DNA from: an uncultured Lentisphaeria bacterium
GTDB lineage: Bacteria; Verrucomicrobiota; Lentisphaeria; Victivallales; Victivallaceae
NCBI GenBank assembly: GCA_903821255.1
Contig: CAIJKT010000506.1
Coordinates: 1 to 7,523 of the forward strand
Direction: 5' to 3'
Length of the DNA stretch: 7,523 bases
The notes below the pieces were generated by a model, which ran no database searches, was not told where the DNA came from, and worked only from the letters and a program-made list of their open reading frames with translations. The number at the start of each line of letters is the position of its first letter. The stretch's first letter is position 1. A program made the position numbers and the translations under genes. Below are positions 1 through 5,219 of the stretch, in pieces.

Positions 1-184
1 CACTCTTATTCACTGATTATCTGGATTGCCGGACTGATAGAATCCCCATTGGAACTGTCAATACCGTCTGCTTCTAAAGCAGTAGGTGCAAATCAAAGTC
101 ACCCATTTATCGCCGGAATAACGCTGTAAATAGCACCACAAAAGATGGTTACTGCTCAAAATGTTTTAATTATCGGCATAATTA

Positions 185-212
185 TTGAATAGACTTTTAA
201 ATGTGCTATATT
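185..212 (+). promoter_or_regulatory. Weak sigma-70-like promoter candidate
   Basis: TTGAAT at 185-190 is followed after 16 bp by TATATT at 207-212, within very AT-rich DNA. No gene starts close downstream. If active, it would transcribe through the tRNA fragment toward the integrase gene at 497. AT-rich DNA gives such matches by chance, so this is only a candidate. Confidence 0.2.
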
Positions 213-260
213 ATAACACGTTAATTATAAGAATACTGTAAATTAAGTGAGGTCTAATTG

Positions 261-281
261 TTGCTACATACTTTGCTACAT
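261..281 (+). repeat. Paired 9-bp direct repeat, possible integrase arm site (left)
   Basis: TTGCTACAT occurs at 261-269 and again at 273-281, a 12-bp period. Tyrosine recombinases of the lambda-integrase type bind short repeated arm sites flanking the core through their N-terminal domain. The position about 75-90 bp from the tRNA-derived core fits that role. This is inferred from position and repetition only. Confidence 0.4.
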
Positions 282-351
282 GTTGCAGGTGTTTACTGGC
301 GTTGCCTGGTGTTGTTTTTTAGCTTAAATATCATATCTGAGTACAGTGAAT

Positions 352-401
352 TCCGCCTCCGGAGCAGAAGGCCGGGGGTTCAAATCCCTCCGGGCGCACC
401 A
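352..401 (+). other. tRNA-Arg(CCG) 3' half, integrase attachment-site core
   Basis: These 50 bases read as the second half of a tRNA. The anticodon loop CTCCGGA (357-363, anticodon CCG, arginine) lies in a 5-bp stem with one C-A mismatch at 354/366. A 5-nt variable region (369-373) is followed by a T stem GGGGG/CCCTC around the loop TTCAAAT (374-390). The 3' acceptor strand CGGGCGC (391-397), discriminator A and encoded CCA (399-401) complete it. The expected 5' acceptor strand GCGCCCG and D arm are absent upstream, so this is not a functional tRNA. Many integrases recombine into the 3' half of a tRNA gene and carry a copy of it as the core. The integrase gene immediately downstream supports that reading. 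The stem mismatch suggests that identity with the chromosomal tRNA starts inside the anticodon arm. Confidence 0.8.
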
Positions 402-404
402 ATT

Positions 405-438
405 TATGCAAAAAAATATGCAAAATAAAATTTGCATA
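405..438 (+). repeat. TATGCAAA repeats, possible integrase arm sites (right)
   Basis: TATGCAAAA occurs as direct copies at 405-413 and 417-425, and its complement TTTGCATA at 431-438, all within 34 bp between the tRNA core and the integrase start. Direct and inverted copies of a short motif next to the core are what arm-type sites or an autoregulatory operator for the integrase would look like. The motif differs from the TTGCTACAT repeat on the other side. Confidence 0.4.
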
Positions 439-496
439 CTCGCCAATAGTAGCATATTTCAGCACACATTAAATTATTTTGATAATAGGTGCTGAA

Positions 497-1840
497 ATGC
501 CGGTCTACAAACAACAATCCAAAACGCAAGACGGACTCCTCAAAGAATCTGAGTTCTACCATTACCGCTTTATGATAAATGGCAAAAACCACAACGGCGT
601 ATGCAAGGGGTGTACAACCGAGGCCGATGCCAAAAAGTTTGAAAAAGACATTAAGGCCGAAGCTCTTCAACTGTCGAAGCAAAAGACGGTTACTGCTTTA
701 GTGGAAAACTATCGTGACATCTTAACCGGCGGAACTCCCATACTGCTGGATGATGCTTATGAACTGTCTCTGAATAAAACCAGAAAGCGTCAACCATCGG
801 AATCGCTTAAAAAAGCCAAGCGGATTTACTGGCTGGACTTTGTTTCTTTTATGCATGACAAATACCCGGATATCATCAAACTTGCTGGCGTCCAGAAAAC
901 CCATGCCGAGGCTTACATTAATCACCTGAGAACAAAAGGCCGGTTCAATCGGGAAATTACCTTTAAAAGTAAAAAGAAAACCTGTGCATACCAGTCCAAG
1001 GAGAAATTGTCACCACGAACCTGCAATGTTTACCAGCACACGCTGACGGAAGTATTCAATAAGCTGCGTTCTGACTCCGGCCTGATTCAAAACCCCTTTG
1101 ATGATATAGAAAGACAGGACAATGAATATGAAAGCCGCGAGGCCTTCACTGAAAAAGAACTGAGCCTAATCAGGGACAACGCCAATGATTTCATACGGTC
1201 GCTTTTCAGCATCGGGATTGCCACTGCTTTGCGGGAAGGTGATATCTGTACTTTAAGGTGGTCAGAGGTGGACTTCAAAAATGATCTTATTACCAGGAAA
1301 ATGAAAAAGGTCCGCCGGTCCGTAGAAATACCGATCATGCCGCCGTTGCGGACTTTCCTGTTAGAGCAGAAGAAGAAAACTGGCGATAGTGAATATGTGC
1401 TGCCTGAACATGCTGCAATATATGAATCAAACCCTTCAGGCATCAGCGCCAGAGTTAAGAAATTCCTTGAGGGCCTGAAAATCACCACTACGAGAAAAGT
1501 TGAAGGTCGTGATCGCGCGGTCTCTATCAAGGATGTCCACAGCCTCCGCCATTCATTCTGTTATTACGCTGGATATTATGAGGTTCCGCTTATGATTGTC
1601 CAGTCCATCGTCGGCCACATGACCCCGGAAATGACAAAGCATTACCAGGCACATGCGACCCGAGAAGCTAAGCGTCAAAAAATGCTTCAGATGCCTGACT
1701 TTATGGGACTATCTGGAGTGAATGTAAAGGCATTGCCTGCGTCTGAGATCGACCAACTGAAGGCGCAGCTTATTGACCGCGTCAACGCCGTAAATAATAT
1801 CGACTCAATCAACGCGGCACTGGCAGTTCTGAAAGATTAA
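497..1840 (+). CDS. Tyrosine recombinase / phage-type integrase
   Basis: This 447-residue protein should catalyse site-specific recombination between the element and the tRNA-Arg site next to it. The catalytic set is complete: Arg246 in ALREGDICTLRW, a lysine candidate at 268-271 before the beta strand VEIPI, His348 and Arg351 in HSLRH, His374 in VGHM, and the nucleophile Tyr383 in TKHYQAH. Residues 1 to about 70 resemble an arm-DNA-binding domain, about 90-200 is the helical core-binding (SAM-like) domain, and about 215-395 is the catalytic domain. A tail of roughly 55 residues ends in a helical segment. I chose the ATG at 497 because AGGTG at 487-491 sits 5 nt before it; an in-frame TTG at 479 lacks such a site. 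Location just downstream of the att core is classical for integrative elements and prophages. No excisionase gene is visible beside it. The length is slightly above the usual range of about 380-430 residues and the gene looks intact. Confidence 0.95.
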   Translation: MPVYKQQSKTQDGLLKESEFYHYRFMINGKNHNGVCKGCTTEADAKKFEKDIKAEALQLSKQKTVTALVENYRDILTGGTPILLDDAYELSLNKTRKRQPSESLKKAKRIYWLDFVSFMHDKYPDIIKLAGVQKTHAEAYINHLRTKGRFNREITFKSKKKTCAYQSKEKLSPRTCNVYQHTLTEVFNKLRSDSGLIQNPFDDIERQDNEYESREAFTEKELSLIRDNANDFIRSLFSIGIATALREGDICTLRWSEVDFKNDLITRKMKKVRRSVEIPIMPPLRTFLLEQKKKTGDSEYVLPEHAAIYESNPSGISARVKKFLEGLKITTTRKVEGRDRAVSIKDVHSLRHSFCYYAGYYEVPLMIVQSIVGHMTPEMTKHYQAHATREAKRQKMLQMPDFMGLSGVNVKALPASEIDQLKAQLIDRVNAVNNIDSINAALAVLKD

Positions 1841-1910
1841 CGTTTTCAGTGAGGCGCGGCGTCTACAAATTTCATTAACTGGTTTTCTGTCTCCATAATC
1901 TGTTTTTTAA

Positions 1911-1930
1911 GCCTTTTTACGCCTTTTTAG
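1911..1930 (+). repeat. Tandem 10-mer, GCCTTTTTA-type
   Basis: GCCTTTTTAC at 1911-1920 is followed directly by GCCTTTTTAG at 1921-1930, with another T-rich run just before it. It lies about 70 bp after the integrase stop codon. I see no hairpin that would make it an intrinsic terminator for the integrase, so its role is unknown. Confidence 0.45.
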
Positions 1931-1940
1931 CTGTTTCACC

Positions 1941-2030
1941 TTAAAAACATCCGGTTTCCCTGGCATAATATACGGGCTTCCTTTCCTCCACTCGCTCCTG
2001 CTTAAAACGATTCATTTCCCGGGCATAATA
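1941..2030 (+). repeat. Direct repeat with 60-bp period, possible tandem promoters or operators
   Basis: The 16-bp unit TTTCCCTGGCATAATA at 1955-1970 recurs with one change (TTTCCCGGGCATAATA) at 2015-2030. Each copy is preceded at the same distance by a TTAAAA-like hexamer (1941 and 2001-2002). The CATAAT at 1964-1969 and 2024-2029 could be -10 elements, with the hexamers about 17 bp upstream as poor -35 elements. Alternatively both copies bind one regulator. The repeat lies upstream of the sigma-like gene at 2151, so control of that gene is the natural guess. Confidence 0.45.
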
Positions 2031-2074
2031 AATGATAGAGACATTTAGCTCCTACCCTGTTATTACGGCCTCAC

Positions 2075-2100
2075 CGGCCGCCAACAACCATTGGTGGCCG
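2075..2100 (+). promoter_or_regulatory. Leader hairpin upstream of the sigma-like gene
   Basis: CGGCCGCCAA (2075-2084) and TTGGTGGCCG (2091-2100) form a 10-bp stem with one G-U pair and a 6-nt loop. It is followed by a smaller GGGC/GCCC hairpin near 2105-2117. There is no T run, so it is not an intrinsic terminator. It lies about 50 nt before the ATG at 2151 and would be in the 5' leader if transcription starts near the CATAAT boxes. It could act in translation control or transcript stability, or bind a protein as DNA. Confidence 0.45.
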
Positions 2101-2150
2101 CTGCGGGCGCATTGCCCCTGCCTGGCCGCCTATTACAAGAGAGGTGTAAA

Positions 2151-2864
2151 ATGAGTCCAGCAGCAGCCTTGATTCTCGAAATGCAGATTTACCCCATCAT
2201 CCGGAACACCATCCACCGTAAGGCCCAACCGATAGGCTCCGAAGATTATCAGGAACTCGTCCAGGACACCACCGTCACGGCGGCGGCAATGATCGACGCC
2301 TATGGAGAGATCCGGTAAAAAACCGATCCCCAATAGCATCGCCTATTACAGCATCCAGCGTACCAAGTCCGGAAGGCGCTCCTATGGTGACAGCCGCACC
2401 GATGTGATGAATCCCGGCTACCAGATGGATAACGAGGCGCCGTCTGCTCCATGCAGGCCCCGGTCGGCGGGGAGGATGAGGACGTTACCGTCGGTGACAT
2501 GATCGCGGCCAGAACCGAAGACATCGCCGCCAGAGTACTCCGGGAGATCGACTGGGATGCTTTCATGCAGACCCTTGACGCCAGGAAGCGCGTGATTGTC
2601 AAAGAGCTGATGGTCGGCGGCGGAACCGGCGACATCGCCAGACGGCTGGCGGTCACTTCGGCCAGGATCGTCCAGTTGAAACGGGAGATCGGTCAGGCCG
2701 TCCGGAAATTCATGGGTGATGCCATCCTCGTAGATTCCGTCAGCGAGTCCGTCTGGCAGCGGGATATCCGGTGCCTCCGGGAACGGAACGAGTGGAAACA
2801 TACGAAGATCGACCGCATCGACGATCCTGAACAGGTGAACATTACTGAAGCTATGTTCGGCTGA
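2151..2864 (+). pseudogene. Sigma-70 region-4-like regulator, split by two frame changes
   Basis: Joined across three segments this gives a protein of about 237 residues. Segment 1 (2151 to about 2303) reads MSPAAALILEMQ... through QELVQDTTVTAAAMIDAY. Segment 2 (about 2303 to 2438), one frame later, has SIAYYSIQRTKSGRRSYG. Segment 3 (about 2441 to 2864), back in the first frame, has LREIDWDAFMQTLDARKR and a helix-turn-helix-like IARRLAVTSARIVQLKREIG. I recognise this order (SGRR motif, then an 'acidic-W-aromatic, then R-R-hydrophobic' block, then a sigma-region-4-like HTH) from Planctomycetes/Lentisphaerae proteins on mobile DNA; their exact role is not known to me. One extra base near 2304 and one missing base near 2437-2441 explain the frames. 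The start is supported by GAGG at 2141-2144. As written, translation from 2151 stops at 2318 after 55 residues. It is either a pseudogene or three overlapping frames, and a sequencing error cannot be excluded. Base composition is more GC-rich than the integrase. Confidence 0.65.
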
Positions 2865-2877
2865 TTCAATCACGGAT

Positions 2878-2903
2878 GCCGGAGCGGATAACAGAACTCC
2901 GGC
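2878..2903. other. Perfect 7-bp hairpin after the sigma-like gene
   Basis: GCCGGAG at 2878-2884 pairs with CTCCGGC at 2897-2903 across a 12-nt loop. It starts 14 bp after the stop codon at 2864, where a terminator would be expected, but no T run follows on either strand. It may stabilise the 3' end of the transcript. Confidence 0.4.
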
Positions 2904-2931
2904 GTTCTCCGACAATGAGAAGAAATAAATG

Positions 2932-2957
2932 GTCTTATCCGGCTGCTGGGATAAGAC
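2932..2957. other. Perfect 9-bp inverted repeat
   Basis: GTCTTATCC at 2932-2940 and GGATAAGAC at 2949-2957 form a perfect 9-bp stem with an 8-nt loop. It is not followed by a T run. Together with the hairpin at 2878-2903 it forms a tandem hairpin pair behind the sigma-like gene. It could be a factor-dependent terminator, a protein-binding palindrome or the remnant of a mobile-element end. Confidence 0.45.
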
Positions 2958-3466
2958 AATAACTATTTAACCGGGCACGGCACTGATGCGTCTTTCAGGA
3001 AACTAGCGTTTACCCAAGGGAATCGCGCAGAAAGTACCGTCGCCCGTCTTATACCACAGGGAAATTTTTCCCTTAGGTTAGAACGGCCAGTCCACATTAC
3101 CCATGCGTCTTTTTAGATAATAACCGATTGTCGAGGGTAAAAGCTATCGGATGAAAAACCGCACAATCGAAAACTGACAATATTCAATACCAAACTTACG
3201 GGGTCGGCGGAGGCTGTAACATACTTCGCACCCCGTATTTTTTGTCCCTAAAAACATAACTGAAAGGCTGTCCCGCGATCCATGCCTATCTGAAACTGCG
3301 CCAACCGCTTCCGGTCGCCAAACAGCGCACCCCCGGCGGACCAAACCAGTTATCATCAGAACAACCCGACGCTAACAGCACTTTGCCACCACCGAATTAA
3401 AATTTAACTGAAAAACTTTTAACTCCCTGCTTAATTTGTCCGCCGGGAGCTAGGAATTCTATTGTT
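2958..3466. other. Gene-free region, probably degraded
   Basis: No intact gene is supported in this half-kilobase. Both strands are interrupted by stops, and the only longer frame (3144-3356, - strand) has neither a recognisable motif nor a good start. It contains a short palindrome AGGGAAA/TTTCCCT around 3058-3073, a direct repeat ATGCGTCTTT at 2986-2995 and 3103-3112, and the terminator at 3197-3243. A short minus-strand frame within 3290-3395 reads a protein-like NWFGPPGVRCLATGSGW before a stop, possibly the relic of a dead gene that I cannot identify. Confidence 0.4.
3197..3243 (+). terminator. Rho-independent terminator
   Basis: TACGGGGT at 3197-3204 pairs perfectly with ACCCCGTA at 3230-3237, directly followed by six T residues (3238-3243). 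The loop is long (25 nt). The orientation is right for transcripts coming from the left, that is the sigma-like gene or the remainder of the integrated element. No gene lies immediately upstream, so it may be a leftover of a deleted gene. Confidence 0.6.
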
Positions 3467-3528
3467 TGTCGGCGGAATCGGGACATTCTAGATCGGCAAA
3501 ATTGGGACATTTTAAATCGGCGCTGACA
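3467..3528 (-). mobile_element. Solo IS21-family terminus with 24-bp repeats
   Basis: On the - strand the sequence starts TGTCAGCGCCGATTTAAAAT at 3528 and continues with TGTCCC motifs. Two 24-bp units, 3493-3516 and 3469-3492, agree at about 19 of 24 positions around TCGGC..AAT.GGGACATT.TA.A, and a partial third unit lies at 3517-3528. A TGTC(A/G)GCGCCGATTTAAAA terminus followed by internal repeats is typical of IS21-family ends, where IstA transposase binds. The element would extend left from 3528, but I find no istA or istB there and no matching opposite end. It is therefore a remnant. It interrupts the M55 peptidase gene at 3529. The family assignment is from memory of such ends. Confidence 0.65.
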
Positions 3529-3703
3529 CCAGCACTTCGTCCGCGCCTGTATCGAATGCAGGCTTGACGGGCGGCATTGTCATCATCTGTCAGCAGCCGT
3601 ACATCCGGTAACGATGCTGGACATTTCCAACTTTCTGGTCATGATGTTCAAAAAAGCAGAATCCTGTAACGCCTTCAATATCGGTTTGAATATAGATTTT
3701 CAT
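3529..3703 (-). pseudogene. M55 D-aminopeptidase (DppA-like), N-terminal remnant
   Basis: The start MKIYIQTDIEGVTGFCFFE matches the N terminus of M55 metallopeptidases, with the zinc ligands Asp8 and Glu10 of the DppA family in place. These enzymes release D-amino acids from D-Ala-containing peptides. An in-frame TGA at 3590-3592 ends the reading after 37 residues. Restoring one C near 3598 continues it as RLLTDDDNAARQAC, and removing the A at 3557 gives FDTGADEVLV, both as expected for the family. The reading stops at the IS21 terminus just before the Asp/His region that carries the next zinc ligand. The ATG at 3703 has AGGGAAG 9 nt upstream, and the gene starts 22 bp after the stop of the oxidoreductase at 3726, so the two were probably one operon. 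It is inactive as it stands. Confidence 0.8.
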
Positions 3704-3725
3704 AATATAATCTTCCCTATCAAGC

Positions 3726-4889
3726 TTAAACTTCATGCAGTTTAACAATGCGTCTTTCATGAGCCGATTTAATCGCTGCGAAAGCTACTCTGGTTGCCAT
3801 CACCGCGTCATTTACCCCGCAGACTTCACCGCGCAAACCGTTAATTTGATCAATGAAATTACTTAAGGCATGACTGTGCCCCTTATCCGGCTCGGCGGTA
3901 AATTGCAGTAACTGGTCACCTTTTTCCTCCGCGTCTTTGCAGGCGGCTGCCTTTTTTTCCAGCCATCCGTAGATTCCACCGCAAGTTCCAATATCGGGAT
4001 GCTTGTCATTAGTAAACGGAAATTTTATGATTTGCGGCGCTCCTGGAATCCCGGCAGTGCGAATTTCGCACATATGATCGCAAACCACTACGCTGCCGTT
4101 GCCCATCATTTCATAGAGCTCTTTCGGATAACCAAAAGAACCGTTACCGCACATATTCAACGCAGCTATTTCTCCGCCTGCATATTTAATAATTATCGCA
4201 TGATTAAGCATTCCAGTTTCCATGGCAAATACTTCTGCAGGAGCGGAACCCATGAACCAGCTGCACAAATCGGTGAAATGTGTCATTTCAAAAAGCATCG
4301 GACCGTGCGGGGCCTGTTTTTTGTCAAACACCCAGCGTTTCCATGAATACCAGTCGTCGTTGATGCGGACATTCATTGAGGCAATACCATCATCATCGCG
4401 TTTAGGACGGTCAGGTTCGCGGTTCCAGCGCCATACCGGGTGCGCTGGATTTTCCATTTGCGAACGGAAAATACGATGTGCTTCAATCATTGCAGGACTG
4501 TTCCGGCGGTTGTGACCGACACAGAATGGAATTTTGCGCTCATTTACTACTTTTTGAATCTTATAGACTTCTTCAAGGGTGGTCGCCAGCGGTTTCTCCA
4601 CATAAACTGGCTTTCTATATTGTGCGGCAAACTCAATTACCGGGAAGCGCAGTTTTTCAGTGGTGGCTAAGCAGATTGCATCAACTTCCTGATTGGCAAT
4701 AACAGTTTTCCAGTCTTTAGCAATATTCTGTGCGCCAAATTTCTCCCGGCAAATTTTCAGCGCTTCGTCAGACAGATCGCAACAGGTATGTAATACTGCT
4801 TTTCCTGAATTCGCGATATTAGGAATATGCTGCCCCTGCGCCAGAGCGCCGCAGCCGATTACCGCCATTCTCAGCTTTTTCATTTTCAT
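3726..4889 (-). CDS. Gfo/Idh/MocA-family NAD(P)-dependent oxidoreductase
   Basis: This intact 387-residue protein has the usual two-domain layout of sugar and inositol dehydrogenases. An N-terminal Rossmann fold carries MAVIGCGALAQGQHIP (glycines around 12-14), and the family's EKP motif is at 98-100 in VYVEKPLATT. GHNRR (125-129) opens the C-terminal substrate domain, and His204 and Asp207 in FEMTHFTDLC are likely active-site residues. A tryptophan-rich stretch (about 152-196, WRWNREPDRPKRDDD to WKRW) precedes the catalytic helix, and I cannot name its substrate. The likely reaction is oxidation or reduction of a hydroxyl on a sugar, sugar acid or cyclitol with NAD(P)(H), in the cytoplasm; there is no signal peptide. 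I chose the ATG at 4889 because AAAGGA (4900-4895) lies 5 nt before it; a TTG at 4907 is also in frame. The truncated M55 peptidase followed it in an operon. A long leader (about 160 bp) with palindromes suggests regulated expression. Confidence 0.92.
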   Translation of the reverse strand: MKMKKLRMAVIGCGALAQGQHIPNIANSGKAVLHTCCDLSDEALKICREKFGAQNIAKDWKTVIANQEVDAICLATTEKLRFPVIEFAAQYRKPVYVEKPLATTLEEVYKIQKVVNERKIPFCVGHNRRNSPAMIEAHRIFRSQMENPAHPVWRWNREPDRPKRDDDGIASMNVRINDDWYSWKRWVFDKKQAPHGPMLFEMTHFTDLCSWFMGSAPAEVFAMETGMLNHAIIIKYAGGEIAALNMCGNGSFGYPKELYEMMGNGSVVVCDHMCEIRTAGIPGAPQIIKFPFTNDKHPDIGTCGGIYGWLEKKAAACKDAEEKGDQLLQFTAEPDKGHSHALSNFIDQINGLRGEVCGVNDAVMATRVAFAAIKSAHERRIVKLHEV

Positions 4890-5005
4890 AAAAATCCTTT
4901 TATTCAAAAATATTGTTACTCAGTTCCATTTGAACATAATCGTCAGATTTTCAAAATCAGGGGATGATGATTTCAAATAAGCTTCTGCATGGGCCATAAA
5001 AGAAA

Positions 5006-5025
5006 AACTGCAGTTGTCATGCATG
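5006..5025. promoter_or_regulatory. Adjacent palindromes, possible operator
   Basis: AACTGCAGTT (5006-5015) is a perfect 10-bp palindrome, and CATGCATG (5018-5025) a perfect 8-bp one, two bases apart. They overlap and follow the candidate -10 element of the oxidoreductase promoter, where a repressor would block initiation. No regulator gene is present in the window, so the binding protein is unknown. Confidence 0.35.
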
Positions 5026-5052
5026 GTAAGGCGCATTTTCTATTTTGGTCAA
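5023..5052 (-). promoter_or_regulatory. Candidate promoter of the oxidoreductase operon
   Basis: On the - strand TTGACC (5052-5047, five of six consensus bases) is followed after 18 bp by TACCAT (5028-5023, four of six). Transcription would start near 5015 and leave a leader of about 125 nt before the ATG at 4889. The palindromes at 5006-5025 overlap its downstream part. Confidence 0.4.
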
Positions 5053-5056
5053 TAAA

Positions 5057-5143
5057 GAATCTCCTCCCGTCCACCCTATCCCCATCGCAGAGCGACGGGG
5101 TATTACGGACGGACTCCCACGCCATGCTGGCAGCCGGAGATTC
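5057..5143. other. Nested inverted-repeat element, possible structured RNA
   Basis: Three sets of complementary arms are nested. GAATCTCC (5057-5064) pairs with GGAGATTC (5136-5143), CCGTCC (5067-5072) with GGACGG (5107-5112), and CCCCATCGC (5080-5088) with GCGACGGGG (5092-5100) around a 3-nt loop; the last is a 9-bp stem with one A-C or G-U position depending on strand. On the - strand GCC/GGC within the outer stem could add a second arm, giving a three-way junction. It lies between the GNAT terminator and the oxidoreductase promoter. It is not a tRNA: there is no T arm and no CCA. A small RNA, an upstream leader or a miniature mobile element are all possible. Confidence 0.4.
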
Positions 5144-5163
5144 GCAAACAAAAACTAATACAT

Positions 5164-5219
5164 AAAAAAACAAAGCCTGCCAATGGTCGGGTTATTTACC
5201 CAATGAAGATTAGAGGCTT
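5164..5219 (-). terminator. Rho-independent terminator of the acetyltransferase gene
   Basis: On the - strand AAGCCT (5219-5214) pairs with AGGCTT (5178-5173), with an inner TGGGT/ACCC helix in the long loop. Seven consecutive T residues follow within a few bases (5170-5164). The left arm overlaps the last codons and stop of the acetyltransferase gene. It separates that gene from the oxidoreductase operon. Confidence 0.6.

Larger units (their letters stand above)
1..350. other. Gene-free flank left of the attachment core
   Basis: I find no convincing reading frame here on either strand. The stretch is AT-rich from about 160 to 260 and contains a weak promoter-like pair and two copies of a 9-bp repeat, listed separately. 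A segment near 66-100 superficially resembles a tRNA anticodon arm and T arm, but it lacks matching acceptor strands. The most economical reading is non-coding DNA at the end of a mobile element, next to the tRNA-derived core at 352-401. Confidence 0.5.

Noticed and set aside
41..110. Possible tRNA with a CTA (amber/pyrrolysine-like) anticodon at CTGC-TTCTAAA-GCAG
   Set aside because: The anticodon stem is only 4 bp, the T arm is malformed, and the candidate acceptor strands at about 41-47 and 104-110 do not pair. It is probably a chance or badly decayed tRNA-like sequence.
1087..1530. Open frame of 147 codons on the - strand
   Set aside because: It is antisense to the catalytic domain of the intact integrase and has no motif or ribosome site.
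2418..2915. Open frame of 165 codons on the - strand
   Set aside because: It lies antisense to the last part of the sigma-like gene, has no domain resemblance, and reflects the GC-rich codons of the sense frame.
2986..3112. ATGCGTCTTT direct repeat as an attachment site or CRISPR-like repeat
   Set aside because: There are only two 10-bp copies 117 bp apart with no regular spacing. A similar string also occurs inside the oxidoreductase gene, so chance is likely.
2958..3250. Catalytic RNA such as RNase P, or a group I or II intron
   Set aside because: Some short strings recall conserved RNase P or intron boxes, but no consistent set of conserved blocks or long-range pairings could be found by eye.
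3144..3356. Open frame of 70 codons on the - strand in the gene-poor region
   Set aside because: Its composition is unlike a protein family, it has no ribosome site, and it overlaps the terminator hairpin at 3197-3243.
4973..5173. Open frame of 66 codons on the - strand between the oxidoreductase and the GNAT gene
   Set aside because: It runs through the nested hairpins, the promoter and the palindromes, and resembles no family.
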